The notes below the pieces were generated by a model. That model was not told where the DNA came from. It searched no databases and was given only the letters and a program-made list of their open reading frames with translations. Position numbers and translations under genes: made by a program. Of a stretch of DNA of 17,028 nt, positions 1 through 6,664 are shown piece by piece (the first letter of the stretch is position 1; every line of letters starts with the position of its first letter). The stretch is from an uncultured bacterium (GTDB lineage Bacteria > Patescibacteriota > Minisyncoccia > Phycocordibacterales > CAWITU01): NCBI GenBank assembly GCA_903958115.1, contig CAJBRS010000093.1, positions 1 through 17,028 of the forward strand, written 5' to 3'.

Positions 1-155
1 GCTTGGGAAATTCCCCAACCTAATGCAGATACAAGAACTAAAATGCTTAGCATCCTGATCGATTCGGCCTTCCAAGAACGTTTCTTAATAACAACCTTTT
101 CGACCACGACTATATTGGATTTTTGCTTAGGGCGAAGATCAAGTGTTTTATTCAT
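1..155 (-). CDS. 5' end of a membrane-anchored protein (runs off the left edge)
   Basis: The minus strand opens with ATG at 155 after an in-frame stop. It encodes 51 residues beginning MNKTLDLRPKQKS before leaving the window. A basic stretch (VVIKKRSWKAESIR) is followed by a hydrophobic segment (MLSILVLVSALGWGISQA), the layout of an N-terminal signal anchor with the basic side in the cytoplasm. No Shine-Dalgarno sequence is visible. A TACAAT box lies 9 bases before the ATG, so the mRNA could be nearly leaderless. The function cannot be told from this fragment. The composition is AT-rich, like the host genes at the other end of the window. Confidence 0.6.
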   Translation of the reverse strand, partial: MNKTLDLRPKQKSNIVVVEKVVIKKRSWKAESIRMLSILVLVSALGWGISQ

Positions 156-411
156 ATAGCGTTTATTGTAGCATTAAGGAAAGTTTGCGCCACATCACAG
201 GTGTGGATAACGCGCATCATTTCGTTTTTCATTATCACAATAGCATTTCGCTATGCGCAAAAACATTCGATGAAAAATTGTCACCAGAACAGACATTTCA
301 GAAAGTTCTGAAATGCAAATCAATATCACTGCACTTATGCACAATACTGAGCCAGCACATCGCAAACCAACAAACTCACAAAATTATCTTCCCTCACGAG
401 TGTGATAGAAA
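156..411. other. AT-rich spacer with DnaA-box-like sites and a 22-bp palindrome
   Basis: I see no convincing gene here. The spacer contains TGTGGATAA at 203-211, which is the exact reverse complement of the DnaA box TTATCCACA. It also contains TTATGCACA at 335-343, which fits TTATNCACA, and a near-match TTATCACAA at about 233. Between them, 294-315 is CATTTCAGAA-AG-TTCTGAAATG, two perfect 10-bp arms around AG, shaped like an operator for a dimeric repressor. It could be a replication-origin fragment, an operator region or chance. Confidence 0.35.
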
Positions 412-642
412 TTACTTTCCCGCAGACTTCACCGAGCGTTCGAGAGCGAAAAAGGCGGGGCCGATGGATGGTGCAACCGCGACGTGTTTTTCGCCGTCGT
501 CATTGTGCGCCTCTGCGACATAGCGGGTACGGCCCACGCGGTCAGTCAGGCGAACATGCTGCCACGACCAGCCTGATTCAGCCAACCGCTCTGCAATACG
601 CTGCCAGTGTGTGCCTGTTTTCATTTCAAAATATTTTACCAT
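412..642 (-). CDS. Small hypothetical protein of the accessory region
   Basis: This is a 76-residue protein, or 70 residues if the second methionine (at 624, MKTGTHWQRIAERL) is the start. Neither start has a good ribosome-binding site. The sequence has a credible protein-like pattern: an amphipathic N-terminal helix (WQRIAERLAESGW), a beta-rich middle (HVRLTDRVGRTRYVAEAH) and a compact C-terminus. GC-rich codon use matches the mobile-element genes that follow and differs from the AT-rich spacer beside it. I do not recognise a named family. It is divergent from the membrane-protein gene at 731, and the two may share the spacer 643-730 as a control region. Confidence 0.45.
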   Translation of the reverse strand: MVKYFEMKTGTHWQRIAERLAESGWSWQHVRLTDRVGRTRYVAEAHNDDGEKHVAVAPSIGPAFFALERSVKSAGK

Positions 643-730
643 CTAGCCAGGAAAGAAAAACCTGATTTTTTGAAATTTTTCCCCTTCCCTCCTTTCCTGT
701 TTTCCGATAAAAGGATTTTTCCTCCAGAAT

Positions 731-1444
731 ATGAAGAACCCTTTTTCTTCAAAGAAGGCCGATGTGATCAGCCATTGGTATGCGCTGGTGCCGGATTTCC
801 AATCCTCAACGCAGGAATTCTACGCGAGCGTTGAAAAAGAATTGGAAGCCCGAAAGGTGCCTGATCTCGAAATATCGCGGGTGGAGTTTGCAGAGGGCGG
901 GTTGCTTTCCGCGAAGCGCGAATATCTGCGAATGACGCGAGAGCGTCTTGTCTTTGACATCTGCGCTGCACCGTTTGGCACATCCTACTTCTATTCGCTC
1001 CGATTTGCAGAACTGCCTTCTGTCGTGAAGCTCTGGCAGATCGTGTTGTTTTTGTTCCTGCTTGGTATTTCGCTCGTTATCATCTTGCAGCTTTTTGGAG
1101 GGTTCTTTGGCTGGCTTGTTTTCTTTCTGCTTATCGGGTTGGGCATTTATTCAGGCCGGAATGCTGCCTCAATGGGCATTGATGCCGCGCTGATTAAAAC
1201 CCCGGTCATCGGCCCGATTTACGAGAGGTTTTTTCGCAAGGAGACGTATTACCGGATCGACACCCGGCTGATGTATCTCGAAACCATTGATGCCATCGTG
1301 AAGGGTAGAGTGGAGGAAGTAACTTCGGCAAAGGGAATAAAATTGCTTTCGATCAAACAGTACTCGCCCATTTTTGATGATCTCTACAAGCCGACGTTTC
1401 TAAAGTCGGCACCTCCCCAAAACCCTGCCGATGGCGTGGCTTGA
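731..1444 (+). CDS. Conserved-looking hypothetical membrane protein of a mobile element
   Basis: The protein has 237 residues. The first ~110 are soluble and mixed alpha/beta. Two adjacent hydrophobic segments follow at about 103-124 (WQIVLFLFLLGISLVIILQL) and 125-144 (FFGWLVFFLLIGLGIYSG). The ~90-residue C-terminal tail is soluble and contains a basic stretch (ERFFRKETYYRIDTR). This predicts a membrane hairpin with both large domains on one side. The gene overlaps the next one by 14 bases, which suggests translational coupling and a shared role. I infer an accessory component of a conjugation or integrative element from its partner, but no named family is recognised. A possible AAGGA lies rather far from the ATG. 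Confidence 0.6.
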   Translation: MKNPFSSKKADVISHWYALVPDFQSSTQEFYASVEKELEARKVPDLEISRVEFAEGGLLSAKREYLRMTRERLVFDICAAPFGTSYFYSLRFAELPSVVKLWQIVLFLFLLGISLVIILQLFGGFFGWLVFFLLIGLGIYSGRNAASMGIDAALIKTPVIGPIYERFFRKETYYRIDTRLMYLETIDAIVKGRVEEVTSAKGIKLLSIKQYSPIFDDLYKPTFLKSAPPQNPADGVA

Positions 1445-2316
1445 TGAACAACTGACGGAGCAGTTCTACGCATGGGAACTGCGTGGCCGGGGATGGCAGA
1501 TATATGATTCGCCTGTTGTCGTTGAACCGCCGTTTCGCTCGTTTTATGGGCACTTTGTTCCTTCCCCACAAGCCGTTGATGATGGCAGAAAACCAACCGC
1601 GATCAGTTCGTTTTTTGAACGGTTTCGGAAAAAATTGGCACCAGAGAGAAAACAGGCAGCCGAAGAATGCCCGCCCGAGGAAGAACCAGAGCCGACATGG
1701 TTTGTCCGGGATTCCTTGCAGGAGATCGCCATTACCCTTCCTTCAAATCTCCAAACGCCCCGAGATACATTCGAGCAGTTTCTTTTCAATCTCTCGAATT
1801 GCCGCGAGTCGGTTGCGTTTGAACTTTTGGGAACAAGCGAAGCGGTCACTCCCCTTTTTGCGGCGCATCCATCCGACAGCAAGCTCATACACCGTCAGCT
1901 TGGAGCGCATTTTCCAGAGGTGGTGCTGACACCTTGTGAAAACAAACTCGCTGATGCGTGGACGGAATCAGCAGAGACGGCCATTATCGAATTCGGTTTG
2001 GAAGACGAATTTATGTTGCCGCTTGCCGTTGGAAAAATCGACGGCTTCATTGGAATCACAAGTGTCCTTTCAGAATTGGAACAAGGTGAGACGGGATTGT
2101 TTCAGATTCTTTTCCAGCCAGTTCGTGCGCCGTGGGGCGAGAGCATGTTGCGGGCAGTGACCGACAATGAGGGCGATGCGTTTTTCTTCAATCGCCCGGA
2201 GATACTTCCGGCAACAAAACAAAAGCTCTCCCGTCCGCTTTTTGCAGCGGTTATCCGCCTTGCCGCCAAGAGCGATGATCTTGAGCGGGCATGGCAGATC
2301 ATTCGTGACATGGCGG
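1431..2316 (+). pseudogene. N-terminal part of a possible conjugation-type protein, truncated at about 2310
   Basis: The reading frame starts at ATG 1431 inside the end of the preceding gene and gives about 295 residues of coherent protein (MAWLDEQLTEQFYAWELRGR to AWQIIRDMAGA). The sequence is soluble, with a charged linker at about residues 65-88. From memory it resembles the N-terminal region of TraG/VirD4- or HerA-like proteins of integrative elements. No Walker A or B motif is present, as expected if the ATPase domain has been lost, so the family call is tentative. At about 2310 coherence ends. The same frame stays open to 2750 but is a wrong-frame translation of a serine recombinase. A deletion or recombination therefore removed the 3' half and joined the remnant to another gene. 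Confidence 0.5.
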
Positions 2317-3484
2317 GGGCTACCGCATCACGACAGCCGGTGGATGGAAAAAAGAGATCAAACCAGAAGACGAATGGGGCACGGTGGAATGTCCTGCCAT
2401 CGTCAGCGCGGAACTGTTTGACCGGGTTGCAGCAATCCTCGAAGAACAGACCAAGCCCGTCCGCAAACCCGGCAAGAAGCCGGTGCATATCTTCGCGGGA
2501 CTGCTCAAGTGCGGCTGCGGCGGAAAGATGTATGTCTACACCCGGAGCCCAAACTACACGTGCGCCAAGTGTAAAAACAAAATCGGCGCGGCGGTGCTTG
2601 AGGAGATTTTTGTCGGCAGCATTGGAGAAAACCTCTCCGATACCGAGCAAATCGCCGCTCACCTTGAACGCTCCCAAGCAAAGATTGCCGAACGTAACGA
2701 AAGTTCAGAAGCCATCCGTGCTCAGTGCGAAAACCTGCGGGCGGAAATGAAAAAACTCTACGATCTCTACATGGCCGGTGGCCTCAGTGTGGAGCAATTC
2801 AAAGAACTGAACACTCCTCTATATGACCGTTTCGGTCAGCTTTCCGCCGCGCTTCCCAAGATCGAAGGCGAAGCCGCCGCACTCACCGTTGACAACCTCT
2901 CAGTCGATGCCATCGCTCACGAAGCGCGCAACCTTGCTGCCTTGTGGCCGACCCTTGACACCGAAGGAAAGCAACGCCTCGCCACCGCCATCTGCACCGA
3001 GGTTATCATTCCCGACAAAGACCCCGAAGCCCCCATCGAAATTGTATTCGCCCATTCTTCATCCCCAAACCACCCAAAGCATGAAGCCCCGGTTCACATC
3101 GGGGCCAACTCCCCCGCATCACCTTCAGAAAACTTCTCCGAAGTTTCAAACCCGCTAAATTCCCAACGTGACCTTGGGGCAGCGTTGGGAATTTGTGCAT
3201 GGGTTGTAAGGCAATATATCCCATTGAAACGCAGGGTTTTGCAAAACTGTCATTACCATATGGTCGCCTTCCATGCGAACAGCAAGCCCAAGACGCTCAT
3301 TGAGGCGGTTAGGGCTAGGCGGATATCGCTCGGGATCAGTCTTCGGCAATTTTCCGAAATTATCGGGAGAAACATGTGGTCTATTTCGGAGTGGGAAACT
3401 GGTCGCGCCCTTCCGAGGGCAAGCGGCAGAAAGTTGCTGGTCAGTTGGCTTGGCTACGATCCCGAGACAAAAGCCGACATGTAA
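2309..3484 (+). pseudogene. C-terminal half of a large serine recombinase, lacking the catalytic domain
   Basis: From the stop at 2306, the frame reads GYRITTAGGWKKEIKPEDEW and then PAIVSAELFDRV, the end of the recombinase domain of large serine recombinases. A zinc ribbon follows with two cysteine pairs (CGCGG and CAKCK). Next is a coiled coil (about 2650-2800) and a C-terminal helix-turn-helix near 3285-3470 that ends in the GYDP motif seen in similar recombinases. The N-terminal resolvase domain with its catalytic serine and arginines is absent, so the protein cannot recombine DNA by itself. GTG 2384 could start a truncated protein, but no ribosome-binding site supports it. It is probably a remnant of the enzyme that integrated this or an earlier element. 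Confidence 0.8.
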
Positions 3485-3509
3485 AACCTCACGTAAAGGC
3501 AGGCATTAG

Positions 3510-3735
3510 TCCCGCCATCGTACGCGATGGTGGCCTTCGGAACGCATCCATTTGATGCAAGATGCCTGGCTCCCGGAATTCGCAGCCAAGGCATTCAAAG
3601 AACACTGGGGCGGAATTTTTGGGTCATGCGAAACGAGGATGACCAACGCGGGCATAGAGGCCGTTAACGGCGTTATCCAGGCCACCAAACGAATCGCCCG
3701 AGGCTTCCGAACGTTACCCTACCTTTCTATCCACT
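3510..3735 (+). pseudogene. ISL3-family transposase, C-terminal fragment
   Basis: In the frame opened after the stop at 3507-3509, the text MQDAWLPEFAAKAFKEHW continues to MTNAGIEAVNGVIQATKR and IARGFRTLPYL. This resembles the end of the DDE domain of ISL3-type transposases, where a glutamate lies in a T/SN-x-x-IE-x-xN motif followed by a basic RxARGFR stretch. The N-terminal three quarters are missing and the frame stops being transposase-like at about 3725, right at the reverse transcriptase stop codon. No terminal inverted repeats could be assigned. It is a dead scrap marking past insertion or rearrangement. Confidence 0.65.
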
Positions 3736-4744
3736 ATATTTCAGACCCAAGCATATTCTCTACCTTGGCTTTTAATTTTTTTCCATTACCGTGGGTCAAC
3801 AGTCCAAGATAGGATTGCACTGTCTCCCTCTTACCTTCTTTTAGCACTACCCCCCTAAACATCCTTCTTTTTGTCACGGTCCTTAAAACTCTGTGATCAG
3901 AAAAGTGGACCCATCCTAAAAAATCAACACCCGAAGCGAGCGTCTTTAGAAACAATTTGTCGGGATGTAGGTTAAGTTTAAGATGCTCTTCTAAAAAATC
4001 GGCAATCTTTGGGATTAACTCAATAAGCCAATCTTTATCAGTACTTAAAATCACAAAATCATCGGCATAGCGGATATAATACCTGGCTTTCATTTTATGC
4101 TTCATAAACTGGTCGAAGAGGTTCATATAAATGTTCACGAGAAGCTGACTTGTCAGGTTGCCGAGTGGTAAACCCTTCCCTTCCTCGGTAGAACGAAAAC
4201 TTCCAACAATTTCAGACAACAATGAGAGCACATCTTTGTCAGATATACTTTCTCTAATGATTTCTGTAAGTATCTTGTGGTCTATCGAAGCGAAGAACTT
4301 TCGTATATCGCATTTCAATACCCAGACTGTCTCTTTTCCATTCCTAGAAACTTTATACCCAAAAGAATGAAAGGTTTTTAGTGCTTTGTGAACGCCTTTG
4401 TTTATCCTGCAAGAGTAGGATTGTGAAATAAAAGTCCTATCAAAAAATGGGTATAGGTTTCTGTATAAGGCGTGATGAAGGAGTCTGTCACGAACGCTGG
4501 CTTTATGGATACTTCTGGGCTTCGGGTCAGAGATATTAAATGCCTTGTATTCAGAGTGCTTATAATTTTTATTAGCCAAATCTCGATGAAGCGACAAAAT
4601 GTTCTCCATCAAGTTTCTCTCAAAAATCTGAACGTCCTTTCTGGACCGTTTACCATTAACAAACTCTCTCCACGCCTCGAGGAGATTTTCGGTAGAAATG
4701 ATATGCTGATAGCTATGAATAAACTTGATTTCAGTCATAACCAT
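3734..4744 (-). CDS. DGR reverse transcriptase
   Basis: This is the reverse transcriptase of a diversity-generating retroelement. It copies the template-repeat RNA into cDNA, misincorporating opposite adenines, and the cDNA replaces the variable repeat. From MVMTEI at 4744 the protein has 336 residues, a normal DGR length. The N-terminal segment (ENLLEAWREFVNGKRSR) and DPKPRSIHKASVRDRLLHHA match DGR enzymes. The motif A aspartate lies in LKCDIRKFFASID (about residue 146), the DGR-type motif 4 is GLPLGNLTSQ (about 191-200), and the catalytic YADD box is at about 226-229. I chose 4744 because a G-rich run (GGGGGG) lies 8 bases upstream; 4738 and 4822 are also open. The 5' end overlaps the divergent avd-like gene. 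All catalytic residues look intact. Confidence 0.92.
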   Translation of the reverse strand: MVMTEIKFIHSYQHIISTENLLEAWREFVNGKRSRKDVQIFERNLMENILSLHRDLANKNYKHSEYKAFNISDPKPRSIHKASVRDRLLHHALYRNLYPFFDRTFISQSYSCRINKGVHKALKTFHSFGYKVSRNGKETVWVLKCDIRKFFASIDHKILTEIIRESISDKDVLSLLSEIVGSFRSTEEGKGLPLGNLTSQLLVNIYMNLFDQFMKHKMKARYYIRYADDFVILSTDKDWLIELIPKIADFLEEHLKLNLHPDKLFLKTLASGVDFLGWVHFSDHRVLRTVTKRRMFRGVVLKEGKRETVQSYLGLLTHGNGKKLKAKVENMLGSEI

Positions 4745-5131
4745 AAAGTTATCCCCCCACAACTCTTGCCGATTTTGCAGAAGGTAAAAAGTGCATATTT
4801 GCAGTGGTATGGTTATTACCAAACATTGCCGAAGTTACATAGACATTCTCTAGGTCAAAAAGTTGATACATTGTTTGTAGAAATAATTGAAGGCATTGCA
4901 ATCGCAAGTTATCTGCCCAGAGCAGAAAAACAACCGTGGGTCAGGCTAGCGATAAGAAAGCTGGATACGCTCAAGATATTCTTGATGCTTCTCTGGGAGA
5001 CAAAATCTCTTGATAACAAGAAATATATTGCTATATCAGAATACGTCAGTGAAGTAGGAAAAATGCTCGGTGGTTGGAATGGTCAACTTTCAAAACAAAA
5101 CTCTCCCGTCATGGCGACGAGAGAGAAATGA
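4715..5131 (+). CDS. avd: Avd-like DGR accessory variability protein
   Basis: The protein has 138 residues from ATG 4715; ATG 4703 is also possible and no clear ribosome-binding site decides. It is predicted all-helical. The stretches LLPILQKVKSAYLQW, SLGQKVDTLFVEIIEG, IASYLPRAEKQPWVR and ISEYVSEVGKMLGGW match the four-helix-bundle Avd/23S-intervening-sequence protein family. Avd forms a basic pentameric barrel that binds the reverse transcriptase and template RNA and is required for mutagenic homing in the Bordetella phage DGR. Here it is encoded opposite to the RT, the TR and the target gene. Its start overlaps the RT start by about 30 bases, and its stop lies 6 bases from the TR. That arrangement is unusual, since avd normally lies in line with TR and RT. 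Confidence 0.85.
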   Translation: MNKLDFSHNHKVIPPQLLPILQKVKSAYLQWYGYYQTLPKLHRHSLGQKVDTLFVEIIEGIAIASYLPRAEKQPWVRLAIRKLDTLKIFLMLLWETKSLDNKKYIAISEYVSEVGKMLGGWNGQLSKQNSPVMATREK

Positions 5132-5137
5132 AGTGAG

Positions 5138-5277
5138 TTGCGAGGAAGGACGAAGACGAAGCGGTTGTTGCCATTCCAGAAGTTGTCAGGGTTACCGTTG
5201 TTGCCGTTGAGGTACAACTTGCCATCGTCGTTACGCTTGACATTGAACACCTTGAGGTTGCCGTCCGAGTCGGTTAT
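5138..5277 (-). repeat. DGR template repeat (TR)
   Basis: This 140-bp sequence aligns without gaps to 5644-5783. Read on the minus strand it is adenine-rich in AAC/AAT codons (it would encode NGNNGNPDNFW), as expected for a template in which adenines mark the positions to be diversified. Positions 5141-5164 contain no minus-strand adenine at all, and this 3' end is identical in both copies, as expected for the initiation-of-mutagenic-homing segment. It is bounded by the avd-like stop codon on one side and by a spacer with palindromes on the other. Confidence 0.95.
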
Positions 5278-5301
5278 GTATAAAGTGTCGCCTGTTTCAT
5301 C

Positions 5302-5349
5302 ACCCCTTGAGTACTCTTGGGGTTGTATCTTATTCGGCATCTTAATGCC
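5302..5349. other. Two inverted repeats just upstream of the TR
   Basis: Positions 5302-5323 form a near-palindrome: ACCCC and GGGGT arms around the perfect palindrome GAGTACTC, with a TT/TT mismatch on each side. Positions 5336-5349 are GGCAT-CTTA-ATGCC. Both lie in the spacer before the TR as read on the minus strand and could be protein-binding sites or shape the 5' part of the template RNA. The minus strand is open from ATG 5340 through the TR, but I regard that frame as a relic of a target-protein 3' end. Confidence 0.4.
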
Positions 5350-5411
5350 CTAACACCCTATACCAAGTATCTTCATTTTTTATTGAAGTTTCTGCATACA
5401 CCACCCTATCT

Positions 5412-5477
5412 GAAGCCGTGACCGCAGATACTCTCGGCGTATGGATACTGGTTTCGGTAGTGGGAAGCCGTGACCGC
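5412..5477. repeat. 14-bp direct repeat in the TR-VR spacer
   Basis: GAAGCCGTGACCGC occurs at 5412-5425 and again at 5464-5477, 52 bases apart. It could be an iterated binding site for a regulator of template RNA transcription, or a local duplication. I see no strong promoter for the TR in this spacer; weak AT-rich boxes around 5500-5520 are the only candidates. Confidence 0.4.
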
Positions 5478-5528
5478 CCACATATTCACCTACCACCACA
5501 ATATAGCCTATCACAGTATAAAAAGAAT

Positions 5529-5559
5529 AAAAAGAAAAGCCCCACACATCGCTGTGCGG
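5529..5559 (-). terminator. Intrinsic terminator after the target gene
   Basis: Read on the minus strand, a 7-bp stem (CCGCACA paired with TGTGTGG, one G-T wobble) with a GCGA loop is followed by GGCTTTTCTTTTTATTC. It lies about 80 bases beyond the target-gene stop, so TR RNA may need its own promoter or read-through. Confidence 0.6.
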
Positions 5560-5565
5560 AGCTTA

Positions 5566-5580
5566 GGGATACGCTATCCC
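5566..5580. other. Hairpin downstream of the VR
   Basis: GGGATA-CGC-TATCCC is a perfect 6-bp stem with a 3-base loop, 64 bases past the VR end. Several DGRs carry a hairpin or cruciform just after the VR that increases homing efficiency. This one is shorter and farther away than in the Bordetella phage case, so the role is an inference. Confidence 0.45.
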
Positions 5581-5639
5581 CAAAGTTGCGGTCAAAGTTC
5601 CAAGGATCCAAAGAGACCAAAGGTTCCAAGACCGAAGTG

Positions 5640-6239
5640 CTACTTGCGAGGAAGGACGAAGACGAAGCGGTAGCCGCCATACCAGAAGTCGTCAGGGTCA
5701 CCGCTGCTGCCGCCGAGGCACAACTCGCCATCGTCGCTACGCCCGACACGGAACACCTCGAGGTCGCCGTCCGAGTCGGTAATCGGTTCCATCCCGACGA
5801 GGAGCCATTCGCCTTTCGGCTGGTCCTTGTACTGCAAACGCAGTTGCGGACCGACTTCGTTCGGGCAGAGTTGGAGGCCGAGCTCGATGGCACGGTTGTA
5901 GATGTCCGAACGTTTGGCACCCTCTTTGAAGCCGAGGTCGGTCACGGTGACAAGTACGAGGTCCACTTCCGTTTCTTCGGTAGCCGCCGTGAAAGCGGGC
6001 TTGCCGAGGATGTCGTTCCCCCAGTCGCCGATGTACATTCCGCTCTGCTTAATGGCTTTGCGGAAGTCGTCTGCGTTTTTGGGACCAGTGCCGAGTTTGA
6101 TGGTTTTCCATATCTTCCAGACCTTCGTAGCAGCCGAGACGACCATTTCGCCAGAGAGGAAGCGTTGAACGCCGTCTATTCCGCCGAGTTTGTTGATAAT
6201 AGCTTCGATTTGTCCGAGGTTGAGTTCGTTGTATTTCAT
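5640..6239 (-). CDS. DGR target protein with a C-type-lectin-like variable domain
   Basis: The protein has 199 residues starting MKYNELNLGQIEAIINKLGG. ATG 6239 is preceded by GAAGGA at 5-bp spacing, which favours it over the upstream ATG at 6314. The N-terminal motif NKLGGIDGVQRFLSGEMVVS and the long central domain resemble a hypothetical family common in CPR genomes (from memory). No signal peptide or membrane segment is seen, so the protein is either cytoplasmic or exported by a non-Sec route. Residues ~153-199 are encoded by the VR and contain the aromatic and glycine pattern of a DGR lectin fold, ending RFVFVLPRK. The ligand is unknown. The gene is transcribed from the consensus promoter at 6434-6462 through a ~190-nt structured leader. 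Confidence 0.9.
   Translation of the reverse strand: MKYNELNLGQIEAIINKLGGIDGVQRFLSGEMVVSAATKVWKIWKTIKLGTGPKNADDFRKAIKQSGMYIGDWGNDILGKPAFTAATEETEVDLVLVTVTDLGFKEGAKRSDIYNRAIELGLQLCPNEVGPQLRLQYKDQPKGEWLLVGMEPITDSDGDLEVFRVGRSDDGELCLGGSSGDPDDFWYGGYRFVFVLPRK
5644..5783 (-). repeat. DGR variable repeat (VR)
   Basis: This 140-bp segment forms the last ~47 codons of the target gene. Against the TR (offset 506) there are 20 substitutions. All fall where the TR has adenine on the minus strand: 16 A-to-G, 3 A-to-T and 1 A-to-C. None of the 101 non-adenine positions differs. Changed residues include asparagine and lysine codons turned to G, S, D, E, R and Y around the FW-x-G-x-x-RFVFVLPR core of a C-type-lectin-like fold. 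The homology ends at the stop codon: CTTCCTCGCAA is shared, then the copies diverge. Confidence 0.95.
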
Positions 6240-6301
6240 CTGTGTCCTTCTAATCGGTTTATAGCCGAGATGCTTCTCACTGCCCGTGAGTTGAGGGGTT
6301 G

Positions 6302-6389
6302 CCTCTGGCAACATTATTGCCAGAGGACAATCACAGATTGTGAGTAGTCATAGCCAGAAAACCTCATATTTTAAGGGCTTTTGGCTATG
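6302..6389 (-). promoter_or_regulatory. Structured 5' leader of the DGR target gene
   Basis: Two inverted repeats lie between the promoter and the target start. Positions 6349-6389 have arms CATAGCCA and (T)GGCTATG extended by partly paired purine/pyrimidine tracts. Positions 6302-6326 are a perfect 10-bp stem CCTCTGGCAA/TTGCCAGAGG with a 5-base loop. Neither is followed by a T-run on the minus strand, so they are not simple terminators. They may stabilise the mRNA or control its translation. Confidence 0.5.
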
Positions 6390-6433
6390 ACCACTGTTTC
6401 GCAAGTAGATTGTTAAGGAGCTTATTCAGTCGC

Positions 6434-6462
6434 ATTATACTACTATTGAGCTTATATGTCAA
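6434..6462 (-). promoter_or_regulatory. Consensus sigma70-type promoter driving the DGR target gene
   Basis: On the minus strand, TTGACA (6462-6457) and TATAAT (6439-6434) are both exact consensus and separated by exactly 17 bases. Transcription would start near 6427, about 190 bases before the target ATG at 6239. This predicts strong constitutive expression unless a repressor intervenes. Confidence 0.85.
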
Positions 6463-6664
6463 TTGCAGGCGACCTTCATCCAACGGCGTGTGCATCAAAG
6501 TCGAGATTCCATACCGAACTCGATCCGTCATATTTCATGATCTCCTTATTAACGATAACGACCCGCGTTTGCTGCGGGCGGGGCTGAACCAACTCTCACC
6601 CGCTTCTATTACTGCCGCCTAATTTTCAAGCCAGGCGTCTGATCCAAAAGAAAAATAAACCAAA
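6463..6664. other. Spacer upstream of the DGR promoter, no firm gene
   Basis: Only short minus-strand frames occur: 20 codons from ATG 6538, preceded by AAGGAG at a tight 3-base spacing (MKYDGSSSVWNLDFDAHAVG), and 48 codons from ATG 6531 that run across the promoter. A GC hairpin CCCGC-N7-GCGGG lies at 6562-6578. The strong ribosome-binding sequence makes a leader peptide conceivable, but nothing else supports coding. Confidence 0.25.

Noticed and set aside
2311..2750. C-terminal 150 codons of the frame starting at 1431
   Set aside because: This is an out-of-frame reading of the serine recombinase segment, which is recognisable in the other frame.
5418..6347. Long plus-strand open frame of 309 codons across the DGR target gene
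   Set aside because: It is antisense to the target gene and VR. The minus frame has the ribosome-binding site, promoter, protein-like composition and adenine-directed variation; the plus frame is a by-product of GC-rich codons.
6385..6531. 48-codon minus-strand frame across the DGR promoter
   Set aside because: It runs through the consensus -35 and -10 boxes and the leader inverted repeat; ribosome-binding spacing is poor and no family is recognised.
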